A DNA stretch of 64,000 nt from Saccoglossus kowalevskii (lineage: Eukaryota > Hemichordata > Enteropneusta > Harrimaniidae). The position numbers were made by a program, and so were the translations under genes. The notes below the pieces were generated by a model that worked only from the letters and a program-made list of their open reading frames with translations, had not been told where the DNA came from and did not search any database. Shown piece by piece: positions 24,111-35,982 of this stretch. The stretch is taken from assembly GCF_000003605.2 (NCBI RefSeq), contig NW_003144295.1, forward strand, positions 17,685 to 81,684, given 5' to 3'. Positions within the stretch are counted from its first letter, which is position 1. Each line of letters begins with the position of its first letter.

Positions 24111-25630
24111 GATTCGCATGAGCTAACAACACGTTTATTTGTTCCGCCATTTTAATTTCACCAAGTAATGTGCAGTTCCCTTCGTGAGTTCTGATTGAGT
24201 GATGCAAATGAGCCAAAGTGAATTTTATAATCGTTTGAGGGCGTGCGACATACAATACACCGTGGTGAAAATATGCCAAGAGTTAATGTTGAGGCTTCGG
24301 CCGAATAAATGGTTCTTGGCTGGCGAAGATGCATATGGGTAAAAGACAACATATCTATTAGTACGTTTGGTGCATTATTTGAGATATGCGCGAGTTGTTT
24401 CCAGGTTTTTATTCATCAAAATAATAAATAAAAGAAAGCATATTCTTAGTCTGGCAACTTATAAAGATTTGGTTCGAATGGAGCAAAAATGTCGGGAATG
24501 ACTCTGATTTCGAATTGATAGCGTAATAATAATTGGCGAATTCCCATGCATTTCAAAAGTTATTGCTTTTGAAACAAGAGTCAATAGATAAGATATTTGA
24601 AGATATGGCGGTCCGGTTTGATGAAAACAGCATTTTTTAGAATTGACTCAAAATGACTCAAAAATATGATGGATGCATTTTCAGTATTGCAGCCACAGCG
24701 ATAAGAGCAAATTGGTTGGATTTCGGAAGATATCTTTATCTTGTTACCATGAAAAAGAGATTGTCATCATTGCAAGATAACTCAAAATGTTGTGGACGGT
24801 TTTTCAGGTACTTTTTTTGGGGGGGGGTCCCAATTCAGACAAACAACCATAACTATTTTTCGAAAGATTCGATCTCGCTGCTATAAAAATATTATCCACT
24901 TTTCACTATTTTTTTTAATGATTTATGAATGATTTTCGTTACATATTACGAATGTTATGCAAATCACGGGTTTTACTGGTAACACACTTGAAGGAATGAA
25001 ACACTTCAATATTTTATATAGTTTTAATAAATATATCAATATAATAAATTTTGATTGCAAAAAACAACAACTTAACACTTGTACTGATAAGTATACACTG
25101 ACTATGTACTGTCATTTGCATACGATAATGTGACGATAACAGTGACGTGCGAACAAACATGGTGACGTCACGATGCAAATATCAGGTAGTTATTATGCAT
25201 ACATGAATCCATTACAATACAAGATCATTTCTTAAATAATATTAAACGTGTCTTTGTAATCTATCTACGTCACTATATATTATATGTATTTTCATGGTAT
25301 GTTCATCTGATTAAATTAAATGTCTGTCACTAAGAAATTCTGCCAAACAATCCTTGTGTGCTGATCAATATGTATGCCATGTGTGATTAAACACGTTTAG
25401 AAGTAACAGTTCATCATTTGGTAACAAATACCAACCAACCATGTACTTTAATACTCATCTATCAATAAACCTGTGTATTGCAATAAATTTATAATCGCCA
25501 TGCACGCAAATTGATTATCAATGCATGAGTTGAACTACGTTTGCTATATTTTTTTTGAACAGATGAAAGGCTGAAATACTAAAATAAACATTTGCCGTTA
25601 TCATTAATGACACCCAGCATGCATTGCAAT

Positions 25631-25672
25631 ATACAACGTAAAATATACAACGTAAAATATACAACGTAAAAT
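25631..25672 (+). repeat. Three tandem copies of a 14-bp unit
   Basis: Three copies of ATACAACGTAAAAT in direct tandem with no mismatches. Too short to be diagnostic; a recent replication-slippage product. Confidence 0.85.
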
Positions 25673-26037
25673 GGTCCAAACACAGCAGAACAAGAACGCG
25701 TGTTTAGAAACAGTGCCACGAGGCTTTGACCTGTTCTTTTCCACTCCAACTATTCAATTCCAAAGATGATGATGCATTAATAAATAGGTAATAAATATTT
25801 AATAACTGTGACAAAGCTCGTCGTAATGTAGTGTTAGATAATTGCCTTATCATTCTGTAACCTAAACATGTTGTTCCACGGCAATATCGTTGTTTGAACT
25901 TTGCTACCTAGTGTTTGAACACGTGTTTGAGAATTAGGCATCTGTTCACACGTTTCACATTGAATTGTAATGAAGAAACTCACGTTTGCTTTGTTTTAAA
26001 ATATAGGTATTTTGTATCCCGTATTGCGATATCAAGC

Positions 26038-26040
<3 letters not shown>

Positions 26041-26104
<64 letters not shown>
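26041..26104. repeat. TA dinucleotide microsatellite
   Basis: About 31 uninterrupted TA units downstream of the TRIM-NHL gene. Likely polymorphic. Confidence 0.95.
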
Positions 26105-26106
<2 letters not shown>

Positions 26107-26296
26107 CAAATAAAAATGAAAATGTGTTGTGTTATTATCAAGCCTGATCTCGCGTGTAAGTCTTCATGTTAAAACCATGTCGAATATAGTAATGGCCAGT
26201 GAACCATTTACTTTGTTAGTATATGCCCGGGTGTATGTTGCCATACAATTTGTCACTGGTTCTTCCAAATGAGATGTGACATAGTTAGGCACTCCA

Positions 26297-28192
26297 TTAG
26301 TGTGTGTTTGTCTGTTCAAACACTTTCACCTGTCCGGCGTTGTTATCGGCCACGACAACTCGCAGTTTCCCGTTGACTACCACCGTGTCAATTCCACGTG
26401 GATCCTGGATGGTCTCTCCTTCAGCTCCATCCACTCTTCCAAGGAATGTACCGTCCGGGCCCAGTATGAGAACACGACGGTAACTCGATACTATAATATT
26501 GTTTTGCTGGTCGCAGGTTATTCCACGTGGGGCAAGAATGTGCCCGTCATCCATGCTGCTTTGCCCGAATTCGTAGATGAATTCGCCTCTGGAATCAAAT
26601 ACACAGATTCTATTCTTAGAAGTGTCATTTGTGTCAGTCACAATCACGTGATTCCAACTGTTAACGGCCACGTATTGTGGATTCTTCAATCTTCCAGGCC
26701 CGCTGTCGTGGTGTCCAATGTAGTACAGGCATTTTCCACTTAGAGCAAATACGACAACTCGGCAGGCTTTGTTATCGACGACGTAAATTTTACCATCTTT
26801 TCCATAGGCAATGCCGACCGGACTACGCAGCGGTGACCCTCCGCACCGCCTCTTAATTCGTCCCTCCAAGGAGCAGATGAAGACCCGTTTACTTGTCAAA
26901 TCAGTTATGGCCAACTCGTCTTCATTTACTACAGTAATGTCGAATGTGTTCACGGGCCAGGGCTTGTTGGACGTGAAGCTTGGCCGAAAGTGGCGGATAA
27001 ACTCACCCTTGGCGCTAAACACGTTAATGTGTTCCTTACTATCAACCACAAACATTGTGCCATTAGGTGATATCGCAAGAGCGTGCGGATATTCCAGACT
27101 TCTAGTTGTCCAATTGTAAGAGCACCAGAATTTATCAATAGTAAGGAAAACACGAAAATTGGGGGTACATACCGTAGTTCTGGTGCTTTCTCCATGCGTA
27201 ACTGGCACGACAACTTCATGTATTTTCTCCAAACAAATTGTACCTAAATTTGAGGCATCGAATTTGTTTAAAAAATCATCGTTGCTGTGGAATTTCAGGG
27301 AATACGAGAGTTCCGACGTCGGGATATCATGGTTCATTTTCATCTCTAAACGATCAAAATTCTGACGAATTGTTTTTTCCCGCCTTAGAAAATCTAAATC
27401 ATTCGAACAGCTTATAGTACCATCAACAAACTCGGACCATGCCATCCAACCGGGCAACTCTGCTTGTTTCTCCTCTTCCCGAAGTCCATTTAGCTGTCTT
27501 TGAAACTTGTCTTCGAGTTCATCCAACAGTTTGGCTTCGTACTTTGCAATCATGTCAATTGAAAGATCACAGTGTCCTTTTATCTGGCTCTCTGCTATAT
27601 CGTTATCTTTATCAAGCTGTTCGACCATTACTCCGAGAGTTGAAACCTTCTGTTGAACACGCCAAACATTAGCGTCAAGTTTGTCTCGAACATTTTGTAG
27701 ATGCTTACGCCGCTCTCGACAGGCGTCTGCTAGATTAAGAAGGTCATGTTCATTGTGATCAGTAGTCTTTGCGCACTGCTGGCAGATCGGTCTGGAACAC
27801 GTCTCACACAGTATGTCAAGGTCATTATCTGGGTGATCAGGGCAAAATGGCGAAAGTAGTGAGGTTTCCGATTGCTCATGCACGTCAAACGGTTCATCCG
27901 TTGAAACGCAGTTCTCTTGGATTTCTTGGTGAGCACAGACTAATTCCAGCAGGTTGTTTGTCAGTAAGCTATCGGGTAGCCCATCAACACCCTCGCTTGA
28001 CAGTTTGTGTTCTGTCCTGCAAATAGGACAATGCAGTTTTCCCGACTTTTTCGAAATCCATTGTTCTAAACATTGAACGCAGAAGACGTGCTGGCACGTC
28101 AACAACTTCGGGGACGAAAATCTCTCTCGACACGTCGGACACCGAAGAAATTCGTCATCCAATTCATCTAAAGGTATCGAACAGGACGCCAT
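26297..28192 (-). CDS. TRIM-NHL E3 ubiquitin ligase, 631 aa, intronless coding region
   Basis: A single open frame with the order RING, B-box 2, coiled coil, NHL. The C3HC4 RING spans residues 18-58 (C18, C21, C33, H35, C38, C41, C55, C58). The B-box 2 spans 117-149 (C117, H120, C129, C132, C137, C140, H146, H149). A coiled coil follows at about 155-250. Six NHL-type repeats run from about 365 to the end (YPHALAISPNGTMFVVDS, PVGIAYGKDGKIYVVDN, PQYVAVNSWNHVIVTDT and others), as expected for a six-bladed propeller. Unlike TRIM2/3/71 there is no filamin domain, which is closer to TRIM32 and the expanded invertebrate TRIM-NHL genes. Predicted role: RING-dependent ubiquitin ligase with the propeller binding protein or RNA. 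The start follows CCG and has a good ATGGCG context. A TTACAG just upstream (28217) may be the acceptor of a 5'-UTR intron. Confidence 0.95.
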   Translation of the reverse strand: MASCSIPLDELDDEFLRCPTCRERFSSPKLLTCQHVFCVQCLEQWISKKSGKLHCPICRTEHKLSSEGVDGLPDSLLTNNLLELVCAHQEIQENCVSTDEPFDVHEQSETSLLSPFCPDHPDNDLDILCETCSRPICQQCAKTTDHNEHDLLNLADACRERRKHLQNVRDKLDANVWRVQQKVSTLGVMVEQLDKDNDIAESQIKGHCDLSIDMIAKYEAKLLDELEDKFQRQLNGLREEEKQAELPGWMAWSEFVDGTISCSNDLDFLRREKTIRQNFDRLEMKMNHDIPTSELSYSLKFHSNDDFLNKFDASNLGTICLEKIHEVVVPVTHGESTRTTVCTPNFRVFLTIDKFWCSYNWTTRSLEYPHALAISPNGTMFVVDSKEHINVFSAKGEFIRHFRPSFTSNKPWPVNTFDITVVNEDELAITDLTSKRVFICSLEGRIKRRCGGSPLRSPVGIAYGKDGKIYVVDNKACRVVVFALSGKCLYYIGHHDSGPGRLKNPQYVAVNSWNHVIVTDTNDTSKNRICVFDSRGEFIYEFGQSSMDDGHILAPRGITCDQQNNIIVSSYRRVLILGPDGTFLGRVDGAEGETIQDPRGIDTVVVNGKLRVVVADNNAGQVKVFEQTNTH

Positions 28193-30063
28193 CGGAAATT
28201 GACAACGTAAACCCTGTAACGTAGGACAATGAATATTTCAAATTGAATCATATAATAATGAAAATCAGTACTGATCGTTAATTTATTCAGTTGTATTAGT
28301 ACTTTTGTTGTAAGTCTTTAATTGACAATATATTGTTGGAAATCAGCAGATTTCACAAAAATCGATAGTTACATTTCAATTTTGAATATACCCTGACTAA
28401 TACGTTCAGCAAATTTAAAGCCACTATTATACGCCAAATTGAATACAACTGATAACTGTATTGATTTTAATCATTAGCGACATAATGACCTCCGTATACA
28501 CGGCACGTAAATCCCGGAGTTATTAACTGAGCATTGACATACATACACATACTGGCTATAAATGAGCCTTATATATATAGATTATACAGTATTTTCTGCC
28601 AAGTGGTTATATTTCCGTATTGACTGATTAGGAATATATCTCATTCAAATTCTATTAACGACCCCGCAGACGTCGGCAAGTGGAGACACGAGCCTAGCAT
28701 GCAATTGAATATTTCATGAAGTGTGGAAGCATCCGTGTTGGGAGTCACGAATTAGCATTGTGTCTAAAGATATCTTAATAGATTGAAGTACGGTAATAGT
28801 AATGGTTATTTTGAGCTCCGCTCGCACGCTGATAATCTTAAAGCATGATAAGATTTTTTGAATCTTTAATATGTGACGTACATTATATTTGGGAGTAAAT
28901 CCGATATCAGTATATATTCAGGACGATAAGACTAATAAATAACACATGCATAGCAATGATGAATTCGCATATTATATTTTGCCTGTTTTATCATGGTAAA
29001 TAAATATTTATAAGGAAGCAACACTTTTTATTGCAATTTCTGGATATTAATTGCAATAAATATTACTACACAATTAGAATAACTATGATAGAAATATAGT
29101 GAAATAATTAATTTATATATTACACACATATCTATCCCCAGCCCATATGTAAAATCAGCGCGCACAATGCCCATTAATACATTGTGACTAAGAACGTAAC
29201 TGACTTTACATGCGTCTGTTGTAAATTCACAAGACTTTTAAAAACACAAGTTCTGGATGGACGAACAAATACGTGCTTACCGATATAATCAGACGACTTT
29301 AGAACTGGTAAGTAATATGAAGGCAAAGAAGAGCAATATTACCGCTTGTCGCTAGGTGGGTTGCTTAATACCTGAAAACAAGAGGGAATAACAATGCAGT
29401 GCACAACAGGAACTACGTCACAATACATAAATAAACCACACTAGTAGTTTAACACGTATACGAGGCCCTTCTACGCACAGGGAAATCATAAGAGATAGAC
29501 GGCGGTGTGTTTTTATTATATATAATTATTTTAGTATAATGTAATATAATTATTATAGAATAATATAATATATTTATTTATACTTCTAATTGTTTTTCTA
29601 TTTAAAAACATTGAAAACTAGATAAACTATCAATGACTAATGGCTTATGTGGATATTTCCGATAACCCAGTAGTATGTCGGGAAAGTAGTTCGTTGGCTC
29701 GGAAGGAAACACGCTGTTTCCAGATGAAGAAGCACTCACCTGTACTGCGCTCTGTCGCCGTTATCCATGCGAGAACAATTTAATTAAAACCGTTACACGA
29801 GTAAAAGCTACACACCCAGGTTCTGGGGAGGTATGATATTACGAGGTTAACCCACGATCGCTGATACGATGCCCATGGAATTCAGTCTTGATGGTATTAA
29901 TAATACCTGGTCAGTTCACGTCATTGCCAACGACTGGACACGCCCTGTTGTCAACAAGATCACTTACGTTGTACGTGATATGAATGTATAAACTCCATAA
30001 ATCGATTATTTCGTTCAGTGCGTCATGGCATTCTGACGGCGACTGATGCAAACTACACGAGTA
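28193..30063. other. Upstream region of the TRIM-NHL gene
   Basis: The region is AT-rich. It should hold the promoter and perhaps a 5'-UTR exon of the TRIM-NHL gene, but I cannot place them. No other gene is seen. Confidence 0.4.
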
Positions 30064-30391
30064 ATCCTCGGGGGCGGACATCCGGGCATTTTCACCGCCT
30101 GGCAACCCGCGGCGGTGAAAACAAAGGCCCAAAACTCGCAGAAAACAGTACTTTGGGGTGATTGTTGAGATTCCTCTGAACAGTGCAACAAGATTAGCCC
30201 TACTTGTGTAACATATATAAATTTGATTGTTCGGGATTACTTCAAAGTTGAGTTTGTATTGTTTTCTCGAATTTTCACCGGCTCGACCGGCGTTCCACAG
30301 CAGCGTGCACAGAGCCCATAGAAATACATGGTACAGTGGTGCGCGTCTTAGCAACGTGGAACGTCTGTGACGTAGCTCCGCCCCCGAGGAT
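30064..30391. mobile_element. 328-bp element with 15-bp perfect GC-rich inverted ends
   Basis: The left end ATCCTCGGGGGCGGA is exactly mirrored by TCCGCCCCCGAGGAT at the right. The interior is GC-richer than its surroundings. The 175-codon minus-strand frame at 29911-30438 spans the whole element and has no domain I recognise. No clear target duplication is visible, so the superfamily is unknown. A regulatory or structural inverted repeat is the alternative. Confidence 0.4.
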
Positions 30392-33300
30392 AGAATACTG
30401 TTTGCAGTAATCCTCATTAATATATTTAATGGGAGCACGGTCGTACTGAGCGCCCTCTGCGTTGACTATATTACGGCTAAACGGGCTAAATATTGATTCG
30501 TTGAGCTCCAGCTGCGTTCTATAAAACAACATAAGTAGAGTAAATCCAAAAAATCAATACGTTTTACGAAAAAATAAAAAGAACACGTGTGTTTTACAAT
30601 CGACTATGACGTTCGCTCATTCAGTAATTCATTATTAAAGAACTGTGTATGTAGAACAACGTATTGCTTTTAAAAACAACATATGCCTCAACAAATTAAT
30701 TCCCAGAAAAAAAAACGCTAAATAAATATTTTGTTTCCGTTTCCCATTAATTTATAATTGCCATGTTTTTTATTACCACACAGTTTAAAGCGGAGAGATT
30801 TATATATTTTGCAGCAGTTGAGCATATTTGACAATATATTACATACAGCAACGAGGTCGTTTTTTACATTAGTTTATCTTGGCACCCGGATTATTAATAC
30901 AGAATGATACAACACGAAAATAGACACATATCTATCCTGATAGTTCATCAAATATGAAATCTTGCGAAATTATATCTCATTTGATGAACACCTGGTGTAG
31001 TCTTGTGTTTATTTACTGTGTTTTACTACTTTTATTACCGAGGCTAGCTAGCCACAATTCACTCTTCACTTTACTCTCGAAATAAAATCAATATGCTGGC
31101 CAAATGCATTTTAATAAACTTCAATATAACATCGAATGTTGTAAACATATTGGTAACGCGCAGCAGGGTGGGGTTGGGTTGCATTCCGATAAATTGTACT
31201 CAACTTTCACTTGGGAAATTATGAAATTAATACAATTTTATTTGTAATATTATAACGGACATAATGTACATTATGTTAAGTGGGAGTATTCATTTTCCAA
31301 TCATGTCTGAGAACCATCAAACTGTTGTTAACCAACAAACGGCGAAAGCAATGCACACTCATGTCATTTGAAATAATTGTATATAATCCCCCAGTACTCC
31401 GAGCGAATGTGACGTCATCGCAGGCGAGTCACTCCGCAGACAGCGTCCATATCCATATCCCGAGCCCTTACCAACATGTGATCGAAACGAGGGCAGACGT
31501 CGCGTACTGTGTATATGCGCAATCGAACGCCCTTGTCGCGAATTTCGTTTAACAGAGCAGGATTTGCCGTATTCATTGACAAATTATTATTATAATAAAC
31601 ATAATTCAGCGGAAATATGCCGCCTCAGAACTTCACATTTTACCTTTATGACATTTTATGACACTTTAAAATTTCGCCGTTTAAACACATTGGTATAATA
31701 TTTTGCTTTTAATGTATGGCAAGTGATTTCGGCGTCATAGGTTCAAAGTTCATTGTCAAAAACTCCCATATTTCACGATGTGCAACAAGGTGAAATTTTC
31801 AAATTTTGGGAACAACATATAGCCTGTAAATTTCTAGATATGCTTACATTACGAGCGCAGCATGAACTACGTAAAAGCTCATATAACACATGTTTTTGTC
31901 TACATTGATACATCTGCCCACGGTGCACGTGTGTTGTATGGATTAAGAAAATGAAACATTGCATCACAACACGTAACATGCAAATGATGTGATCTTTCTA
32001 AAAACAAAATAAACATTTTCACAAACAAATTTATAATGAGACCTATCTTTGACAGTTTTACATGCCGGATACTTGCAAACAATTTCACTGGGCAATTCAG
32101 GTGATTTTACTGTCAATATTTGTTAGACGTCTCCATCTCGGTCGTTTGTGACGTTTGTTTGTGTATAATTATACAGTCTGTAACTAGTGTAGGATACAGC
32201 CAGTCTAAATGGATTATAGTGACACTGTCAAATTATCTTTTTATCTTACCGAAACATATGTATAAACATATACATTTGTAATGATTTTACTATTCATGTA
32301 TACACAGACAATTTCTCTGTCATTATGGGCCAATATAATATTATTCTGTCTAGACAAAAACCACCCTTGATACAACAATTGTTATCAAATAACGCTATAA
32401 TGAAATGAATCGGTTATGTGATAGTTATGTAAATGTCATTGTACAATGTACGATTGTTTAAACATGTGCGTCAACAAATATGCAATATTTACATCCGCTA
32501 TATAATAAAAGGATGTAGTAATAACTGATTTTGTATAATACCCAATGACTTGTACATATACAGAATACAGTTTTAAATCTATATCAATATTTGCAGAAAT
32601 ACAACTTATATTCTATAGTTGTAAATTGTATTCTGTTCACACACTCCAATGGTATGTGTTGACGTGTCTGTTACAAACACCTGCTGATCACATGTTCAAT
32701 ACAATAACATTATACATTATCAACATGTTCTATATACGGAACTTTGGAATAGTTATATTCTACTGTAAATGCACACGTCAGTATTGTGATTACAGACACG
32801 ATGTAATCTAGCATTACATATAATATTACATACACAGGTTGTTGAGTTGATTGGACCTTTATTCTGATTTTGCGTGTACATGCCCATACGTATCCACACA
32901 TCTTCATGTACGTACTCCAAGTTCTATGATTGTAAACACATCGAGTTGAGATGTAACGAAGAGATTGAGTTTACGTATATCGCCGCCAGACGATTCCCAG
33001 TTGCGAAAGTTTCTAGACTGCGTCAGGAAAAACGTCATCCATGAAGTACTGTAATGTTGGTTTAGTGATTGTGTTTGTACACATTACATCGCTCATGGCG
33101 CAATTTAATATCAGCACACTAACTGTAACATAATTATTGATTCACGTACATTAGTGGATCGTCCTAATGTTATTTTTTATCTACAAATCAACGTATAAAT
33201 GCATATATACAAGCCAAGGAAGACGAGCTATCGCCACACACGCAAAAAACAATAGCGTTATCCTAGTCATTTGCATAAATACAATGTTGACATCATTCTG

Positions 33301-34160
33301 ATTAAAATTAGATTCTATTTATTTTATTTTATTTTATTTTATTTTATTTTATTTTATTTTATTTTATTTTATTTTATTTTATTTTTATTTTTATTAATTA
33401 TTTGTTGATAGATTTTAAAAGTGTTGATAATTGCGAATGCAAAAACAATGATCTGACCCAATGTCTATATAAATTTCGAACGTTTCGAAGTCAATCGTCG
33501 ATTGGCACGTATTTTACGGATATATCAAATCGTTTAAGGGGCATTTTTACTAATAATGATAAATAAAACTTAGAAAACATGTAAGAACAAACTGGGCCCA
33601 AATTAGCAATAAGTTTACGCTGCTAGTGTCTGTTTCGGAAGGCGTTCTACGCGTGATTTTATCGCGTTCAAGGACGTTCTATTTTCGAACTAGTTGAAAC
33701 CGGAAATTACGCAAGTACTTTCGAACTACAAACACAAATTTGATTATCGTTATTATGTGTTAGTTGTTAGTTGTTTCGTAGATTGAATTATTTATGACAT
33801 TAATATTTCACTCACTAAACAATATTTCACAAAAATATGTGATTGAAAAGCAACTTAAATTGGAAAAAAATATCAAGTTCCGTGTATAAACACTAGTGTA
33901 AAGAGGCGGCGGAGCGCTATTTTAGCCCAAATCGGCTAGTAAGGCGTCATATGACACAGGTTTGTGCTGGGACAGCGCTTCCGGTGACGACACAATGGCG
34001 TCGCATTAGTTTCATTTTGAAGACACTCGAGCTAATTTTTCAAGTGCCTTTCAAGGCTAAAAAAATATTTTCTGTCGTGTACTGCGACGGACAATTTATT
34101 TAATTTTCTCTTTTACTGACTTGTTCTTGCCCATATTTTCTTGTAAGTTGCACAAAACAG
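30392..34160. other. Intergenic; nothing recognised apart from a microsatellite
   Basis: AT-rich sequence with no exon I can support. The stretch 33900-34020 is GC-richer and could be a promoter or repeat; no start codon with a usable frame follows. Confidence 0.4.
33316..33395 (+). repeat. TTTTA pentanucleotide microsatellite
   Basis: About fifteen nearly perfect units of ATTTT in tandem. Probably length-polymorphic. Confidence 0.95.
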
Positions 34161-34161
34161 A

Positions 34162-34381
34162 AGTTATCCGCTGAATTCTATTGTTATAGGAATGAACATA
34201 TCACGCGTTACTCCGGTCGTCCAAATGATAATATGATAATACAAGTCACGTGATTGGTGTTATTTTTGACCTTCAAGTAATATAATTCAAATATTATCAT
34301 ACATGCAAGTGAGTTATCCACTGATTTGTATTGTTATAGGAGTGAAAATATCACGCGTTACTGCAGTGTTTCAAATGATAA
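34162..34381 (+). repeat. Pair of 69-bp direct repeats spaced 151 bp
   Basis: 34162-34230 and 34313-34381 share GTTATCC, CTATTGTTATAGGA (TATTGTTATAGGA in the second copy), ATATCACGCGTTACT and CAAATGATAA at the same spacing. Identity is about 80%. The sequence between them differs. Function unknown; possibly a tandem duplication with later insertion. Confidence 0.7.
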
Positions 34382-34537
34382 ATTCGTAAAAGAAAATTTA
34401 AAGTTCTTGATGTTATTTTATATTTTCACTCTGTAACCGGTACTACTTTTACGATTGTCATGAAAACGGAACAGCTGGGAGTGTAAATAACCGCAATTCA
34501 CCCAAGACAAAGCATATTGGTGACCATTCTCACTCAC

Positions 34538-34688
34538 TTAGGGCAGCAATGTACTTCCCGAGACATCCACGTTTCTAGCGGCATTGCTTTATCACCCCCG
34601 GGTCCGATACAAGTTTCTACATTTCCTCCTTCAAATTCTATCGCTATTTCCACTACAACGGTACCATATGATACCGAATCCCCGTTTT
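34538..34688 (-). other. Possible internal exon of an unknown gene
   Basis: On the minus strand a segment between an AG at 34690-34689 and a strong donor (AA followed by GTGAGTGAG) at 34537 is open and unusually protein-like for this AT-rich region, with pieces such as GTVVVEIAIEFEGGNVE and LETWMSREVHCCPK. The alternating hydrophobic pattern suggests beta strands. I do not recognise the family, the acceptor has a weak pyrimidine tract, and no partner exon was found. It may be a stray exon or chance. Confidence 0.25.
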
Positions 34689-35788
34689 CTGGATTGACAA
34701 TTGGAGGCGCGGCATTTGATGTCAATATTTTTATTAATTTATGTTATTCATGGCAGTCATTCCTATCGGATGCCGAGAGATTGGTTTGTGCTTAGTAGTC
34801 TAATTTTGAAATAAAAAACCTTAAAACAATCGATTGTTTATATGAGAAGATGATATATCATGCTCTACATGTCTATAACTTTAGTTGAAAACTGTTCCTT
34901 ATAAACCTCGTCATTACCTATACTGACGTTGTCGAGTGAGTTCGATATTATATCATGGAACACAGGGAGGGTATCTCTAGTAGTAAATACAGACGTAAAG
35001 TAAGAAGATTAAACACCTCTACGATATACCGTGTAACAGGGAGGTCAGATTTTAGCGTGGCGCAACTTCAGATGCGTTTTTGCTTAGATGTCATATCTGA
35101 CTCAAAAAAATCGAGTTAAAAAACAGACAGCACGCAATTTAAGAAATTCTTGACGTTTAGATTCCCCTCTCTTATTTTGTCTCTTAGAGTGGAATTACAC
35201 GTTTGCCTACATTAACTTTTGTTTCACTTTCATCAATAGCGGCAAATAACACATCATAAAAGATGTTCACACTCTCGCCAAGTATTATAGACAAGTAATT
35301 AACCATGGACATGTATAAAGGAATTGATAAAAGTAGTTTCACTTTCATACCTGCACACCTGCAATCCCATTACTTAATCCATGCAATTTCCTCATTTCCT
35401 CCAGGCAAATGTAACATCATTTTCTAGGTTCAGACGTCGGAGTGCACATTCTTTACAGCATTGTAAAGAGTATATACAGTATTATCTCGGACCTCACTTT
35501 GTGTGGTTGATATAATATACTGCCGGTGATTTGTAGTACATACCATGGTATGGGATGAAATTACCTAACTGAGGCTCTTTAATAGAATATGCACACGGTA
35601 CCAGGGTATAATATTTATTTGATGACCCATCGTTCTGCAATCATACGATGAGCATAATAAAAAAAGAAGCCTCTAATCAGGAATTAAAAATCTAGTCCAT
35701 TACAGTGGCTATATGTGCATGATCAACTGTCGGTATCATTGACAACAACACTTCTGCATCCCTTGGCGTAATTCAAACATAATTTACA

Positions 35789-35913
35789 GTATATTTATCT
35801 ATTCAAATTCACTCAATCCAACTGTACTTTATACACAAAATACATTTAGTAATGTATATTTATCTATTCAAATTCACTCAACCCAACTGTACTTTATACA
35901 CAAAATACATTTT
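35789..35913 (+). repeat. Tandem duplication of a 65-bp unit
   Basis: Two adjacent copies of a unit containing ATTTATCTATTCAAATTCAC, TCAA, CCAACTGTACTTTATACACA and AAATACATTT, differing at about one position. It lies just beyond the 3' end of the minus-strand sulfotransferase. Recent, by its near identity. Confidence 0.9.
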
Positions 35914-35943
35914 TTTACTGATTCATCAGATATGACGTCATTG

Positions 35944-35949
35944 TTTATT
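35944..35949 (-). terminator. AATAAA polyadenylation signal of the minus-strand sulfotransferase
   Basis: The minus strand reads AATAAA 34 bp beyond the stop codon at 35983. That is close, but workable for a short 3' UTR; other signals further away are possible. Confidence 0.45.
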
Positions 35950-35982
35950 CACCATTTCAATGATTACATTTAGAAATAATTA

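Larger units (their letters stand above)
16249..26296. other. Long intergenic region, no convincing gene
   Basis: Ten kilobases of AT-rich sequence with no recognisable domain in any frame. The 119-codon plus-strand frame at 16593-16952 has no splice context or family features. It contains two MITE copies (19.4-19.9 kb), small tandem repeats, and one candidate promoter with a start codon near 24.05 kb, each listed separately. Confidence 0.5.

Noticed and set aside
26300-28026. Several 70-150-codon frames opposite the TRIM-NHL gene
   Set aside because: They are antisense shadows of a long coding exon with strong domain evidence.
29911-30438. 175-codon minus-strand frame as a gene
   Set aside because: It spans an inverted-repeat element and has no recognisable domain; kept only as an observation.
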